Origin: Paramarasmius palmivorus
Lineage: Eukaryota > Basidiomycota > Agaricomycetes > Agaricales > Marasmiaceae
Direction: 5' to 3'
NCBI GenBank assembly: GCA_037176845.1
Contig: JAYKXP010000115.1
Span: forward strand, 62,001-126,000
DNA length: 64,000 nt
Positions 11,935-23,775 of the stretch are shown here, in pieces (the first letter of the stretch is position 1; every line of letters starts with the position of its first letter). The position numbers were made by a program, and so were the translations under genes. The notes beneath the pieces were generated by a model, which was not told the DNA's origin, searched no databases, and saw nothing but the letters and a program-made list of their open reading frames with translations.

Positions 11935-12981
11935 ATGTCATGTGCATATTATGGTAGGAAAACGAACCTGGAGTATGACATGAGGGCTCATGACCCGAGC
12001 CTGACATCTTCCCGGCCTCCTGTCTTGGATCTAGGTGTGACTGGGCGACGGCAGGATTCATCCATAAAGTCTAATCCATTAAACAGTATCTCAGGTCCAT
12101 ACAGTCCTGCCATCAAACTCCTAGCCAAGGAATCATCAAATTTATCACTCGGAAACAAAGGCGTAAAAGCCCTATTGACGAGGATCGACCTTCATAGCTA
12201 TACTATCGCCAATTTCACTTGGGAAACAACCAAACCAATATCAATCGCCCCAGGGAAAGCTATCATCCTCGACCTCGAGTCTCTACTCGACTCTAACAAA
12301 CTCCAACGCAAACTTCATTCCAAAGTCCGAACATGGACTGTTTCCTCCGCGCATGTCGATGGACCTACTCGTACCTTTTCGTTGACGATTAAGGTGAAGC
12401 CAGGTGTTGCAGCGACTGGTGTGTTGTTTGATATTGCGAACGACTCGAGGTACCGTGAGCTGTTGGGTGCCGGTGATATGCGGTCGTTGGGTTTGAGTGT
12501 TGGGTTTTTGGGTGTTGCGGGGGAGCTTGGGTTGGGTGATATCGATACCGACTCCGAGATTGCGGCGGTGAAGAGGAAGAAGTGTTTGTGGATAGAAGGT
12601 GGAGTGGGGGTTACATCGTTCCTGAGCATGCTTCGAGGCATCGTTGCACTCACTTCCGAGTCGTTGCATTGGGACGTCATTCTCATATTATCGACTCGAG
12701 AGGCAGATGTTCTGGTGCCTATCATCGCTGATATATCGAAGGGTCTTGATTCGGAACGAGTCAAACTATCGGTGCTCATATTCTCTAGCAATTGGTCCAA
12801 CATATCATAAAGCTAGACTCTCAGAAGCAAGGCAGAGATATTTATTATGTGGTACACCGGAGTTTGAGCAAGTTGTTATTGATGGATTGGGTAGGATCAG
12901 TGTTGCGACTGAGAGGGTAAAAAGAGATGTTTACATATTAATTCACCTGTGTTATATTTTACGTGTTTTAATCCTGAAATG
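11935..12981 (+). pseudogene. FAD/NAD(P)-binding reductase-like protein, C-terminal part only
   Basis: The frame from about 12100 to 12800 matches the ferredoxin-reductase-type fold. Motifs are a beta-barrel segment (LLTRIDLHSYTIANFTWE), the FAD-binding signature RTWTVSS near 12327, and the NAD(P)-binding signature EGGVGVTSFLSML near 12595. A different frame carries the usual end of the family (LLCGTPEFEQVVIDGL) at about 12850-12895, so a frameshift lies near 12790-12810. Fungal relatives have a large N-terminal pyridoxamine-oxidase-like half, which is absent here. The first 50 or so codons do not resemble the family. This is therefore a truncated, frameshifted remnant of an oxidoreductase gene. 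Confidence 0.6.
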
Positions 12982-15224
12982 ACTCTAGATTTGGCCTGAG
13001 GGATACATTCTTGGACATTGAGTAAACTCAAAGCGCATTGTCACTGTGCAGGCCGATGGCGATAGATCGATAGCATCACGGCATACCACATGCCGTTGAT
13101 TGAGCCAATTGAACGGTATGACGTTATTGCCTTCGTTCTTCTAAACTCCAGTCTCATCCAAGAGCTTCAGCTTGAGAAGCATCCCGCAGGAGGTACTACG
13201 GAAAGGGAAAGCACTACTGCATGAGCTCACAATATTTGTGATAGGTTATTGGCGCGAAAATGACCGTCAAGAAACCCAAATCCTCAGCCCTTTTGCCCCG
13301 AGTGCGTCAGTTTAGAAGACTTGTAGCAGAACTATCGTTCAACTCGCGTGATAATTGTACAGATAGACCACCTCGGCCCTTGGTGACCTTGATCTATCAT
13401 CTTCTGACTAAAGATAGTCCAAGTGCCTTTTTCATCAAGAATAGATCAGTGGTGAGTTGTGTCAGCTGCCTCGGGCTTTAGGGAGTTCTTACCATGTACT
13501 TCATTAGGCATATCATACCCATCATCAAGGAAAGGCAGAATACACAACCATCAAACGGGTACCAGGAAATTCGCCTCGCATTGAGAGGAAGATCCTGGGT
13601 CCTGATACGGCTGCTGGAGAAAGTCGATTTTGACATTTGGTTGGTAGGTATGGAATATGGCGAGATTACCGCCTGGCTCAGAGGAATGTTTGCTCTCCCT
13701 TGTCATCGTTCCAGGATTCCATTGGGAGGATCATGAGTTCCTAACGAAGGAAGGTCCTGAAGAGCTTCTTGCGGGTGTCGAAGGCGGTGAAGAGAACATT
13801 GCTGATTTTGGGAAATAACTAAAGTAACATCAGGAGGTCTGTTTCTTCTTCCTCATGATCTTGGTCCTAAATCATGTAGCTTTTCACGGAAGACGACCTG
13901 AAAGTTCGCGATGTACACAGGCTAGTTTGAAGCAATATACGTGAAATCCTCTATGATTCGATCCCTGCTGTGCTGCACTCAGGTTTGGTTGTATGAAACC
14001 GCGTTTATGGGCAATCCTCTGCATAATACTTTCCAGGAGAACAATGAAGGGCGTTCAGTCAGTCTGTTGAATTACAATGGTAATACTGATATATAATTGC
14101 CTTGAATGGAGCTAAACACTACTACAATTATCTTATGGTTGACGGAGCCTCAGTGTATGTTGGTCAAGGCAATTAGTAGCATTTCCTCAAACCCAGCCTT
14201 TGTTGGGTTCATTGACGCCGTTCTGAATGATGCTTAGAATCACCTGTGCTTTGACCTGAGGCTGTGGTAGATATGTGATGTGTGCGGCTTTATTGCTTTG
14301 ACCTTCTGGAAGATATCCCTATATAAGCTACTTCAAGGAAGGCCATCTCAATGTACTGTTTCAACTTCAGCCACTTCATCTTTCCAAATGACCTCTGCCT
14401 CCCTCGGGTTGCCACTAACGGAGTCTTTGCAATAGATTAGCCTGTGTCGTAGATGAGGTTTCAAGATTTGAAGAGAGGCTGGAAGAGATTTCGCGAACTA
14501 TACGGTGCGTACTCTGTTTCTGTCATACTTTTGAATGTAATATAAAGGTTTGGTTTCTGTGTGCAGCAATGGAATCATTCTGCCGGAAGACGAAATGCTT
14601 ACACCGAATACGCCTGCGCTACTAAATTACACCGATAAGTTTGAGCTTAGGAAGGCTGGCATTCAGGATTCTCTTCCTCTAGGGTATGTCGTGCTCGCTA
14701 GACTCAGTCATAGCGGAATTTGTAATCGGTTTTTCCCAGAACTACTATTCCGGTTCTCCCAGCTTCAGCACCAAGAGAAGACAAGTTGTGGGCAGATTCA
14801 AACGAGTCAAACAAGGGTAAATTGAAGGTTGAAGTCATCCTGTCGAAACACTTGAAAGGAGATCCCAAATACAACGAGAAACTCGACTGGGAGCAAACTA
14901 TAGCAGCCAAGATTTCGACGTGTATTGTTGAGCTCAAGGCAGAGATGATAGTGTCCTATAGCTATTTCTCAGATTCAAACACCTACTGTCTGAAGCTCTG
15001 CGGACCCGCTTTCCAGTGAGCGCTGTCAGAACTCCAATCAATTGGGTTCCAGGCTATCAGGGATGATGCTATTAGTAGATACTCTGTCCCTACTCTATTT
15101 CCCATTTGAAAAGCTTGGTCTACTCGATTATACGTAGATCAAGGTAATCAGAAGTACTAATGAGTCGATGCTTACACATAGCTTTTTGAAAGTAATGGAT
15201 GATCGATGAAAGCAAGCTTTTACT
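12982..15224. other. Intergenic, nothing recognised
   Basis: Several short open frames (for example 13260-13481, 14550-14825 and 14786-15019, all plus) lack motifs, and I could not assemble them into a gene. Confidence 0.4.
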
Positions 15225-15322
15225 CGTAAGATGGCTGAGTGGTTGAGTCGTGTGACTCAAGCTGTTGAAAGCTTCCCTTCCCATGGGGAAACCCCGCCTG
15301 GGTTCAAACCCCAGTATTACCG
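15225..15322 (+). tRNA. Type II tRNA-like gene with a putative intron, Leu(CAA)-like; possibly a pseudogene
   Basis: Internal A box (TGGCTGAGTGG, 15232-15242) and B box (GGTTCAAACCC) match Pol III consensus, and a T run follows at 15325-15329. The T arm is perfect (CTGGG / TTCAAAC / CCCAG), and a long variable arm GGGG-AAA-CCCC marks a type II tRNA. If CAA at 15258-15260 is the anticodon, a 16-nt intron (15262-15277) contains TTGA able to pair with TCAA, as in tRNA-Leu(CAA) precursors. Weak points are acceptor mismatches at 1:72 and 6:67, one mismatch in the anticodon stem, and a G discriminator, which is more usual for serine. A serine-type tRNA relic cannot be excluded. Confidence 0.45.
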
Positions 15323-18300
15323 TGTTTTTATGATCATCTTCGGAGCGGACCCAACGCGGTCGAACATGCATGCATGCCTGCTGGCTAGGGCCGAAGAATG
15401 CAGACATCCCTACCCACCTGGCTTTGCTTGATTAATATAATACAATGTTTGACATGAGAAACCCTGGGATTCCAACTTTCTACCTCCACAGGAGTAAAGG
15501 CAATCAGCTGGTGTAGCTTGCATATAGTCATCGGAAACGTAAAGCACAAGACACCCGGCGCAATAAAATTAGGGTTCCCGGAGTATTCCAAGGTGACACC
15601 TCTTCTCTGTCTTTCAACCAAATCACAGCTCAACATTAGAGAAGGTGTGTTTGAAGCTCGTGTTCAAATGTGAAACCTTCAATAAAACCCTAAGTTCATT
15701 GCACCTCATGCGGAGTGGTGCCCGTGATCATCGCTTTAATTTTCTTTTGCCCACTTATGTCCGGGAACGTACTTTAATATAACCATGATGCATCTCGGAG
15801 GAAACTGTGCTCGAGACTCGACTCGGAGGGCAGAAAGTCAACATTACTGGAAGATAGGCAATCGGTAATAAAAAGAGCGAGTGCGCAATTCGGTTACGCC
15901 CGTGGCATCAGCGCTCAGCGCTGAGTGCTAATTATAGCTTACATTATGCTTATGAATGCCGTCCCGGGTGCTTCGTACATATATAAAATGCCTTTCACAG
16001 CAGATTCCCTTGTTTCCCGGTGATAGATGTCCGACATAGGTATCGATACCGCTAGTCTCCCTGAAATTTTCGAAAATTTTGCAATCTCCCGTTGGAAAGT
16101 CTGACAAAAAGACTTAAATTCCAGCGCTGTCGTGTCAGCATCAACCCGGGCTCCTTGAACAAAGAACAGGGAGGAACAAATGAAGCATGTATATGGGAAA
16201 ATGACTGTAAATTGGAGCCAGAGTCCTAGTCCTAGTATGAAGTTCCAATGATCTATGAAACGATCGGTCGTTTGCTAAAAGCTAGATAGCCCCTACATAG
16301 CGGAACAATACCAATCATCAATGTTGTCTCGACATGGTGGGTCTCTAGGGAAAATATCACCTAACCGAGCTGAAGCATATTTGGGTGATGTACCGAGAGC
16401 ATACTGAAAGGCAGGCAGCGAGTATGAGTAGACAAGTCGAAGGAAAAGATGCTGCAACCGTGGAGGCATCTGCTACCTTTTGTGGTACCTATATCGTGTT
16501 AAACAAGCGTCCTAGTAACCGAAGCACCATTCTGGTATGGTGCCCGAAAGACTCAGGTCTAAAGGTGGAAAGCCTCAGAGCCGCTCTAGGTCTCCCGTTC
16601 AGTGTCGCGAACTTGACTGTAAAGGACCTATCATGCGCAATTTCCTTGGACTACTCTCATCGTTTCCTCCGGAACACTTGCAGATCATGACTGTCCCTTT
16701 GGCGCCACGGTGACGAGAACCCAGACCGGAGATAGTTGTGTTCATGTATCGGATACCGCGGAAGAAGAGGCGGGAGCTGCGCTGTAGAGCTCAAAAATCA
16801 GATAGAGAAGTTGGTTGTAGAACGAGGAGTGCGTACACGCGTGAGGGATTACCATAGTCGACATAGGTAATGCATGGGCGTGGAGTGATCCAAGAGTGGT
16901 GATGCGAGGCAGCGGTGGGGATAGCAGCGGTAGCGAGCAGACAGGCAGAGTAACAGTAGATGATAGCGGCGTAATCTAAGGCCGCTGGCTTGGGTTGAAT
17001 CGTTGTCGTGCGACCATGTAGTGGTGCGGAAGTTACTTTTTGGTGCCTTTGAGACTAAATTTGTGCCGGCGGTGGGGTGGATGAGAAGTATTAGATCATT
17101 CCCTAGGCACTAGTGAGCGAGATATCGAAAGATAAAAATGCACTACTTACCGTATACATCCTCATCCCAAAAAAAGTTTTCAGCCATCGATACGCCTTCA
17201 AATTCTCCACATATATACCTTCCAGTCGCAGAATCCGCCTGGAAAAGTCTTCGAGGCATGACTCATTGCAGAGTGACATTATCGTTCGAGGTCGTTGTCG
17301 GTGAAGAGTTCCAATTTTGTTTGTTTGCGCCAAATACGCCGAGTTGGGGTTAGGGTCAAGGTGAGCCGCAAGCGACGCCATCTCTTGTGTCTCATCAACC
17401 ACTCAATCTATCTAAGTCCATACTGACAATTTCCCTGCCAGCTATGCGTAAACATGCTCACGATGGTACGATCTTCCAGGCTTCGAGGCCGGACATTCCG
17501 ACGAAACTATTGTCGGTCGCATCATCATTGAATACTCCCCGGCGGTGGCGGTAGGTAGTGTCATGTTGGTATGCGAGAGCAGAGCGTCTCAGCCTCTGCC
17601 TGTGAAGGCTTTATCGCTGGTCCAGAATCAGAACTGCTGACCAAGGCGACTTTGCTTAGAGTAAGAGAATATGACAAGAACCACGCGGCAATTGGGATCC
17701 AGAACTAGTCCGATAGTCGTTGAGGTATGCCTCTCGTCGTCTCGCCCTGTAACGATCTGATAGATCCTTGAATATTTCAGCTACATCAACCGAATCCTTC
17801 TGTCACCTTCTGTCCTATCACTTTGCGTTCATCATACACCTCAGTGGTATCAGCAGACCAGACACGAGGTTGCAACGTGGATTCTTTTTAATTTCCGCTT
17901 CGACTCCGGTGTAGATCGAACGAAGGGTTGTGGTATGTCTTGATGATTAAAACGCAGTGCTGAGATGACTTTTGCAGATGTTCAAGTTTCTCACAGGGTA
18001 TGTCCTCTAGTCATTCCTTTTACCCCTAGTCTTGTACACCATTGTTCGTCAATCAATTTAGGCTGTGTCTTTTGAAATTTACCTTTCCTCATCAACTACC
18101 ATGCCTAATTGTCTCGTGAATGCTGTCGACTTTGATATGTGAGGTGTAAGGAATGATATGCCAAGACTAGACCGTACACAGGCAGTTTTAGAACAGCGGA
18201 TAAAGATTAGTATTGCAGCGCCTCGAGTACCTATTGTACAGCCTAGCAAACGGATGTGTGGAGAAAAGTTAGCTTTTGTGAATGGAAGGTTATCTGACAG

Positions 18301-19769
18301 TCTACCCGTGATATAAACCGTTTAAGTCGAAGTGCATTAGTCACGATGCTGTGGGCGGAACTATTCAAGCTGCAAAAGCACTCCAGTTGCAGGATCCTAG
18401 TGAGCATTCCCTGTTCTGTGATATCAGCAAGTAATGTATATTTATTAAGTATTGTACTACGTCTGCATAATCGACCGTGTTCATCTCAAGACTGTGCTCT
18501 TGAGCGCCAAATAACCCGGGAACATCGGAGTTTAGCGCCCAAGTGTGCAAAGATACCACCTCTGAATCAAGCATCAAGCAACGTCCTCTCCACCATAAAA
18601 TATGCAGTACGAATAGATGAGACCATTTGGAACATATTCCGGTAGGTTCGAGAGTCGATGTGTGACTATAGTAGGGATTATCGACCATTCTGTGTAAGCT
18701 TCGCCGTGCGCCAGCGCTGGGAACTGGGTACAAGTGTGAGCGTGATTCGAGGAAGTAATCGAGATTAAAGATATGTTGCTTTTGAACACCATGACCCATA
18801 CCTAGGACATGAGGTTTGGTAAACAACTTCCTAATGCAACCAGAACATAAAGTATCATCGAGGCCTTGAACCCGACCGATACCCTTGGAGTTCCGATAAT
18901 TCTGCACCTCTTAGCGTGAGAGACGGAGGAAAAGAGGTATGAAGATGTAGGAATTACCGACTTCGAAGTTGTACAATTGTGAGCGTGTTTACAGGAAGCT
19001 GGCGTGGAGATTTTTAGTATAGAACCAGATATATCGAACGATTAATTAGAGACAGACCTTGGATAGAGATGATCAAGTGAGCATTTCCATATCCCTTACA
19101 TCCCCAACTTCCTCTCCTGGCACGGGAACGGTACACCAACTGCCTGTTATTCCTTTCGTTCCATCAATCTTAGAACACGTTCCCGCTAAGCAATATGTAG
19201 CACTGGAAGCTTTGGACGCTGGTATGGCTCACAGCCAAAGATCAAAGGACATCCGAAGGGGCATGCTGGGGTATAGGACTAAGGATGACTTGATGTTCTC
19301 TGTCAAAAAACCCTAGTGAGTATACGAGCTTTATCTATACAGAACGTCTTACACGGATAATGGAGGAAAGAAAAATGGTATTAGCGAGGTGTGTCGCATA
19401 CCATTTTATGACAAAATCGATGTCGTATCGTGGCACTATTTTTCGCTTGACCTAATGGCGGGTCATCACATCACGCTCCACCAGTACTTGTTGGACCTAA
19501 TGCCATCGTTGTTAAAAGTCACGTCGGGAGGTAACATGAACCGACTATAGAGTTTGTAGACAAGGGATTGGCAAAGGATGTAAGTATAGAGTGGTGAATG
19601 TTTGAACCATCATACCGTGAGCTCTGTTTTATATCCCTAGGCGGCGGATGCTAACTAGGATACTAATTCAGCCGGTGGAGTTACTCTCAAAGTTGAAAGT
19701 CATTACAATACCTGCCAGTTCTGATTGAGGTCTGATAAACATTGATGCCTAGATCGGTGTTCTGGTTCA
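15323..19769. other. Gene-poor stretch, nothing recognised except one dispersed repeat
   Basis: Open frames at 16385-16690 (+), 17103-17402 (-), 18365-18907 (-) and 19059-19316 (+) show no known motif. Part of 17.1-17.4 kb is a degenerate copy of sequence at about 31.98-32.05 kb. Confidence 0.4.
17290..17365. repeat. Degenerate repeat, paralogous to 31.98-32.05 kb
   Basis: Shared blocks include TTTGTTTGTTTGCGCCAAAT against TTTGTTTGTGCTGCCAAAT, and GAGTTGGGGTTAGGGTCA against AAGTTGGGGTTAGGGTCA. On the minus strand both encode DPNPN followed by a Tyr-Leu-Ala stretch. Probably fragments of one decayed gene family. Confidence 0.45.
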
Positions 19770-19776
19770 AAGGCCT

Positions 19777-20300
19777 CCGGTAACTCGGGTATTCAGGTAT
19801 CCGGTCCGTCTGTTTGGTGAGAACAAACAAACATTTCCTTTTCACCGCCAGCGACGACAAAATCCATACTTTCCAGCCGTCCGTCTCTCTATAAAACCGA
19901 CTGCTCGACTCTATGTACTATGAAAATGCCGCACTAAGAAATCCTCGGCTATTGGATGGTTAGAACGATCGGACTGGTGGATATGTTTCCTCAGGTTCAT
20001 CTAGAGGTGCGTCTTTCAAATCTCGTTCGTTCTCTCGGAGAAAGGCCAATCTAACCTTCACAGTATAGATGATTTCGAACTTACCCTCAAACATACTCCT
20101 CAAACATACTCCACAAACATACACCTCCTCTAAACTATTTTCGTGGATGTCCAACACTAGCCGTGCTCTTCAGATAGAGCTCAAAGCTGAAATTCCAACG
20201 ACGACTTCTGATCTATTTGGACTCGCTCTAAAGGTATGCTGCCTCTTTTCTTTAGCTTACCTTCTCAAACCTCAGCAGTATCTTCAGGAAACCAGAGAGC
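19777..20300 (+). repeat. Long dispersed direct repeat, copy A (copy B at 63.03-63.66 kb)
   Basis: Colinear with about 63030-63660 over most of its length: GGTAACTCGGGTAT, CTGTTTGGTGAGAACAAA, GAAAATGCCGCACT, CTATTGGATGGTTAGAACG, CAGGTTCAT, then AAAGGTATGCT.CCTCTTTTCTT and CAGTATCTTCAGGAAAC. Copy A has a TATA-like CTATAAAAC at about 19889. Copy B carries an extra segment of about 110 bp between the last two blocks. The final block can encode a hydrophobic leader (MLPLFFSLP), so this may be the 5' end of a duplicated gene; its identity is unknown. Confidence 0.65.
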
Positions 20301-23300
20301 TCTAGGAAGTTCCTCTCTACACCTTCTATGTACGGAAGTCTCCCAGCACGTCCCACTTCCACGTCCCTTTTACTACACAATCCCCGTTTGTGCCATCTAT
20401 TGCGCCTTCTCACAGGGGTGTCTCGCAATCGAATCCCCAGTCGTGTGGCAGAGATGAGCATGCTGTGGAGAGCTCAGAGAAGCGGGCGAAGGCGATGGGG
20501 ATAGTGTTCTTCGGATGGCATACCCCTTCCCGAAAGCAATTGCGTGGTTTCGTCTTCGTCTTGCCCCGCATACCCACATTCATCTCCCCGAATACCCACA
20601 CACATCTTCCTTCTTTCAATATTCTTCGTATGCTCCTTTCGCCGTTTCGAGCTATAGTACCTTATCCTGTGCTGGGGAGTGGAAGTTGGCGACGGGAAAC
20701 GGCTAAAAAGGAAAGAGCGATATTAGGATAGGAAGATATACTGCTGGTCTTGATGCAAGGTGTGCTTCTGGTAGAACGCTGAACCGAACTAGCATGCTAA
20801 CGATCACTTTACACTAGTTTTGTGTCGTCGTCCTTGCAATTTCACGATCTTCTCATTCTTCCTACAAATCCTCGGCATTCGTTCTCTTATCTTCGAATAT
20901 CTCTCCGTCGCTCACGCTAGAATGATTGGGTTTCCTGCAGCGGTAAAACGATAACCCCCACATTATGACCGCCGTACGGGGATGTCGCTCAATGAACTTC
21001 TTCCTGGACGTCAGTCATCGCCCGCAAAAGCAGCGTAATCCTGCTCCAACTCACCTCCTCCAACTTCGTTATCATTCATATCCGTCTGGTTTCCCTAGTG
21101 CACGGCAAAGCCTTTATCGTCTCATTGCGCAGAACCGTCGTTGACTTCCCATGTTGACGGTATATCTATCCTCGGACCCGTCGGTAAAGGTTTCTTATCA
21201 TATCCTCTATCCGTACCGTGTTCGGTGAGAAGGATTGTTGAAAGGGTGGCGGTTAGTCTAAAGGTAGTACAGTTGGAGAAGTGGGCGCTAAGGTCGGTCT
21301 TCTCGGACTAGTTGGCGCTCGAGCACTGACGTTCACTATTAGGTGGCTATTAGGATTGATGATTCAAGTATCATATCGAGACGAGGGTCATATAATCCGA
21401 AGATTAATTCGGGGGTGGAAGGAACGGATTGTCTCAGCCTGTTCAGATGTACAGCCTTTGGGTATTGAGGCGGAGAAACTTTTCAAGAGGGGCTTTGATG
21501 CAGGGTTTACTAGGACTCACGTATCGTGTAGCTATGCAGGTAATGAATCAGATCTTGGAATCCATGCTAAAGTGCTGCAGTCTGACCAAAACCGCGACTT
21601 TACCGGCTGGCGTGGTACAATCACACTAGCCGCACTACACGTTCCAACCATCCGATATCATCAGAAGCCTTTCAGATTCATTTGGATGGCTGCCCCCAAC
21701 CTTAGAGCCATTCGCTCCCAAGTCCCAATCAAAACCCGTTCTAATCTTGGTACACTAACCCAAGTCACACAAACTCCTGATTTCTACGTCCCTCTCCCAT
21801 CTCATCTGTGCTTCCGACGTCATCGCCTCATGGCCGCTTATAGTCCGACTATGTTGCCTTTTCCCCGAGTCAGAAAATTGTTAGCAATAGAACATTTAGT
21901 GCAGCAGCGCCTGTCCCAGAAAAAATTTGTCTGTTACCTTCAAAGGCATCGCGATTGTCCGGACCGGTGTCCCACACGTTGTTCGGAGTCTCCTACAGGC
22001 ACGTTACTTCCTTCTTGTCTCCCATCATTACCCTTGACGTTGATGCTCGTCTCAGGTGCGTTCTAAATTCTGCTGCTCTCTTTTCTTTTTGAATGACTTA
22101 CTTTGATTCCTAGTTCTCCTTCGTCTTCGGGGTATCCAATTCGCAATCTTATCATGGCCAGGGTATTCGGGACAGCTGTGAAGGCTTGGATTTGAGGATC
22201 AGAGGGTCTTCAAGGTACCTTCCTCAACCCTATATTATCCTCTGCCTAGCTGATATTGCTATTTCACTGGTCTCCAAGTTTTGAACTAGGATGATACCAA
22301 CCGAGAAAAGTGGGACTGTGGAGCAAATGACAGGCAAGCAATTCTGGGGATGATATACTGACGTAAACACAACCATATAATTGTTTGAGGTGCACTCATC
22401 ATTGTCACTTCTCTATCCTCTTGGCTGATTCTTGCTACCACCAGTATCCTCCCAAAACAGCTATCAAGGGTGTCACTTTGTAGACCGTACCCCGCTTCAA
22501 GACTACCAATGGCCAAATAGGAAGCGAGAACATGGTGCAAGTGTGGATCGAGCAGCTGTCAAAGGAATAACCTCCAAGGTATGTCAAGCTGGAGCATGCG
22601 AGCTCTCACTGTCACCTTTGTTCATCTTAGGTACTCGAAGAATATCAACCTCGTGAAGTCAACTATATGTTTGGATAACAACCCCCCTATCATGGATATG
22701 ATCCCCCATCTACAAACGAGATCATGTTTGCATCATGTAGTGCTACAGAAAGCTCCATGCATGAGGAAAGGGCATGTTAAGCACCTGCTGGTGTCCAACA
22801 CTGTGTCAATGCTAGGTCCATGTGAATGCCATGACTTTTGTACTCAGTTGAACGGGGATTAAGTGGCTTCTGTGCTGTGCATTTACCATGTGAAAAGGTG
22901 AGACATTCAAATTTTCATTGGCTATAAGGCTAACTCATTGAAAGCATGCAGTTCCCACATGAATCAAAGTGGACATCTTTGGTGGAGTACCAATTATGGA
23001 GCCTGTCATCACAAGAGCACTGCTGTTATGATCGAGAAAAGGTTCACAATCCCGCATCAATGGCATTCCCTTATGACTGATCACACATTTCTGGGGAGAA
23101 GTCCAGTTGGACATGCAGTTTCTGCATGTACAGGCTCTCTTCACTATTCAACCCTCATTCATTTTAGTATAGGGCACTTTCTGCTTCTTAACTTAATGGC
23201 TGCCTCATGTTTGTGGGTCAGAAACCACCCTTGTAGGCTATTGAGAAGCATTTAAGTGTGACACTCATTAAATCTTGTAAGTACTCCAACCCTTCTACCT

Positions 23301-23775
23301 TGACAAGGTTTTGGCACCATTGCAAGCCTTTGTTTCTCTTGTGTAATGTGAGTTCTTCCATTGACAGTCTAAACTCATTCTCAATAAAATCCTTTACTAT
23401 GTAGCCTTAACCTTCACTATAGTACCTACCTTTTTTGTTGGCTGAAGGCCACATTCTAGGCTCATTGCAATGTGAGTTTTTGATACACTGTCTATGCCCA
23501 TGCTTACAATTTTTCAAGCCTCATACACTTCCTCCAGGTCTTCAAGTAGGTATTTTTGTATATTATAGCATTGATATTCTTAAGCTGTGGCAAGTCACTG
23601 TACACTTCTTTTCCAGACATCACTCTCATAGTGCCCTCGTGCTGAGGCTAGACCTTGGATTTCCATCACCTGCAGTCTTTAATACCAGCCATTATCTACA
23701 GCCACCCATACATCTGACATGTGAGTTACCTTGACTGTCTTTTCTATTCATAATAATTGTTTGAGCAGTTTTGAC
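20301..23775. other. Unassigned; one 261-codon open frame, otherwise nothing recognised
   Basis: The longest frame is 21281-22066 on the plus strand (261 aa, start MGAKVGLLGLVG). It has no recognisable motif, its composition does not resemble a structured protein along its length, and no introns could be joined to it. From about 22.3 kb the sequence becomes poorer in CpG, matching the helicase gene that follows. Confidence 0.35.

Noticed and set aside
15895..15935. Palindromic AGCGCT/CAGCGCTGAG cluster
   Set aside because: Too short and isolated to support an element or regulatory site.
21281..22066. 261-codon open frame as a gene
   Set aside because: No motif, no intron joins, and composition unlike a folded protein; left as unassigned sequence.
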